A stretch of 64,000 nt of DNA, from NCBI GenBank assembly GCA_963710205.1, contig CAVPZG010000005.1, forward strand, positions 496,001-560,000, read 5' to 3'. The notes beneath the pieces were generated by a model, which saw nothing but the letters and a program-made list of their open reading frames with translations, was not told the origin of the DNA and ran no database searches. This stretch comes from Pacificimonas sp963710205. Its GTDB lineage: Bacteria > Pseudomonadota > Alphaproteobacteria > Sphingomonadales > Sphingomonadaceae. Shown here piece by piece: positions 62,777-64,000 of the stretch (position 1 is its first letter; each line of letters begins with the position of its first letter). Made by a program: the position numbers and the translations under genes.

Positions 62777-64000
62777 ATGACAGGGGAGCGTGAGCGCCGC
62801 GGACCGCAGCGGCTATGGGGATGGGGTCTGGCGCTGACGGCGCTGATCGCTGCCCTGATCGGCATTTCCGTGCTGAGCGCCGCCGCCTATCGCCAGACCA
62901 TCGGCACGGACAGCGCGCGGGTGCAGGCGGGCGAATTGTACGCGGAAAGCTATCAGACCATCATGGCGACCGAGGCGGTCTATGACGCGCTGCAGGACGC
63001 CGAACGCGGACAGCGCGGCTATGCGCTGACGCAGAACCCCGTGTTTCTGGACCCGTATAACGAGAATGTCTCGCTGGTGAAGCCGCGCCTCGAAGCATTG
63101 CAATCCCTGACAGCGGACAGCGAGATTCAGTCCGCACGGGTGTCATCGCTGCGCCGGATCGCCGACCTGAAGTTGGCGGAAATGGCGGGCGTCGTCGAGG
63201 ACATCGACGCGGGCAGGCGCACCAAGGCGCAGCAGGAGATCAGCACCGGCTATGGCCGCCGGCTGATGATCCAGATCCGCGAGGTGATGGAGGAACTGCG
63301 TGACGAGGAACAGCGACTGCTCGCCGAGCGCCGGGATGCGCTTCGCGAATCGGAAGATGAGGTCAGCCAGTCCATTGCGCAGCTGGCGCAGTTCGGCACC
63401 GCGCTGCTGGTTGCCGCGTTCGTGGCGACGGTGGGTCTGGGCGCGATGCTGCTGCGCGCCAACCGCGCGACGATGCGGGAGCGGGTCGTCGAGCAGGAAA
63501 ACGAAGCGCTGGAAAGCGCGGTTGCGGCGCGCACGCGCGAACTTGTCGAGTTCGAACCGGCGCCTGATCGCGGAGGCGGAAGCGCGCGGCAGTGCGGAAA
63601 CCCGGCTGAGACAGGCACAGCGCATGGAGGCAATCGGTCAGCTGACCGGTGGGATCGCACATGATTTCAATAATATGCTGGCCGTCGTTATCGGAAGCCT
63701 GGACCTGCTGAAGCGGCGGACGAAGGAAGACCCGAAGATGGTCCGGCTGATCGACAATGCGCTGGAAGGGGCGAACCGGGCAGCGACCCTGACCTCCCGC
63801 CTGCTGTCATTCTCTCGCCAGCAATCCCTGAAACCCGAAGTCGCCGACCTGAACGCGCTGGTCGGCGGCCTGCGCGAATTCCTGCGCCGGACGCTGAACG
63901 AAACCATTCGGGTCGAAATGAATCTGGGCGAGGACACGCCGCCCGTCTTTCTGGATTCGGCGGAACTCGAGAATGTGCTCATAAATCTGGCCGCCAATGC
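62777..64000 (+). CDS. CHASE3 sensor histidine kinase (partial, frameshift)
   Basis: The start, GLALTALIAALIGISVLSAA, is the first transmembrane helix, followed by a CHASE3 periplasmic domain (YDALQDAERGQRGYALTQNP) and a second helix LLVAAFVATVGLGAMLLRA. A coiled linker (RERVVEQENEALESAVAART) leads into the kinase. The straight frame goes wrong after ARTRELVEFE; removing one base of CC at 63557-63558 joins it to RRLIAEAEARGSAETRLRQA and the H-box LTGGIAHDFNNMLAVVIGSL with the phosphorylated histidine. The window ends before the ATPase motifs are complete (the N-box begins ENVLINLAAN). A response regulator or receiver domain would lie beyond the edge. Confidence 0.88.

Overview
The window is a dense, high-GC bacterial chromosome segment with short intergenic gaps and many 4-bp start/stop overlaps. 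Gene content and order (suhB-efp-thiE; rsmA-pdxA-surA-lptD; DUF2066-PerM-hda-ppk-ppx; a CYP153-type P450; a PEP-CTERM protein; lone DUF433) point to an alphaproteobacterium, most likely Sphingomonadales. I cannot name a genus from sequence alone. Most of the window is core chromosome. No CRISPR array, insertion sequence, prophage or replication origin was seen.

Layout. 1-6082: the start of putA, a MaoC hydratase and thiolase pair, then a minus-strand block suhB, small secreted protein, efp, thiE, methyltransferase, class I aldolase. 6263-15300: a PEP-CTERM protein, an FMN glutamate synthase-like enzyme, a ZntB-type transporter, a CYP153-like P450, a 49-residue protein behind a two-hairpin leader, prmA, prolyl aminopeptidase, a DUF6973-like protein with a small membrane-anchored partner, and a GST. 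15348-17068: an accessory patch with a broken DUF433/DUF5615 toxin-antitoxin pair, short repeats and an AT-richer PD-(D/E)XK nuclease gene abutting the uvrD-type helicase gene. 17072-29677: helicase, rsmA, pdxA, surA, lptD, pepA, holC, ndk, purN (fused to a YjbR-like domain) and purM. 29753-41674: the DUF2066-PerM-hda-ppk-ppx operon, an S9 peptidase, a crotonase, a cyclophilin and a ferredoxin reductase. 41726-46492: tRNA-Pro(CGG), a stand-alone Lrp/AsnC sensor domain, and a four-gene operon P450, alpha/beta hydrolase, tryptophan dioxygenase, kynureninase. 46723-50347: an accessory patch with a secreted hydrolase, an acetyltransferase-TetR pair and a divergent membrane protein with a clear palindromic operator. 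50348-54164: a Tat-exported molybdenum aldehyde oxidoreductase (paoABC type). 54963-58767: two GT4 glycosyltransferases around a polytopic membrane protein, then a YceI protein. 58948-62613: ilvC, a small membrane gene, ilvN and ilvB. 62777-end: the first part of a CHASE3 histidine kinase.

The most striking sequence-level result is that at least seven genes need a one-base correction to read through: the nuclease near 16,889, the helicase at 17,369, lptD at 24,888, purM near 28,643, the membrane protein at 56,578, ilvB at 62,585 and the histidine kinase at 63,557. After correction several of these reach the normal family length (ilvB 583 aa, purM 363 aa, lptD 741 aa with a signal peptide). 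Because lptD and the ilvB and purM pathway genes are housekeeping, assembly indels are the simplest explanation; coordinates for these genes are given as the corrected gene span.

My best candidates for unusual biology are the helicase-nuclease junction with its acquired, frame-broken nuclease; the DUF6973-like protein and its small membrane neighbour; the kynurenine operon that lacks kynB but carries a coupled hydrolase and P450; the PurN-YjbR fusion; and the mutually exclusive hairpins in front of the 49-aa gene. None of these is proven to be a new system from sequence alone.
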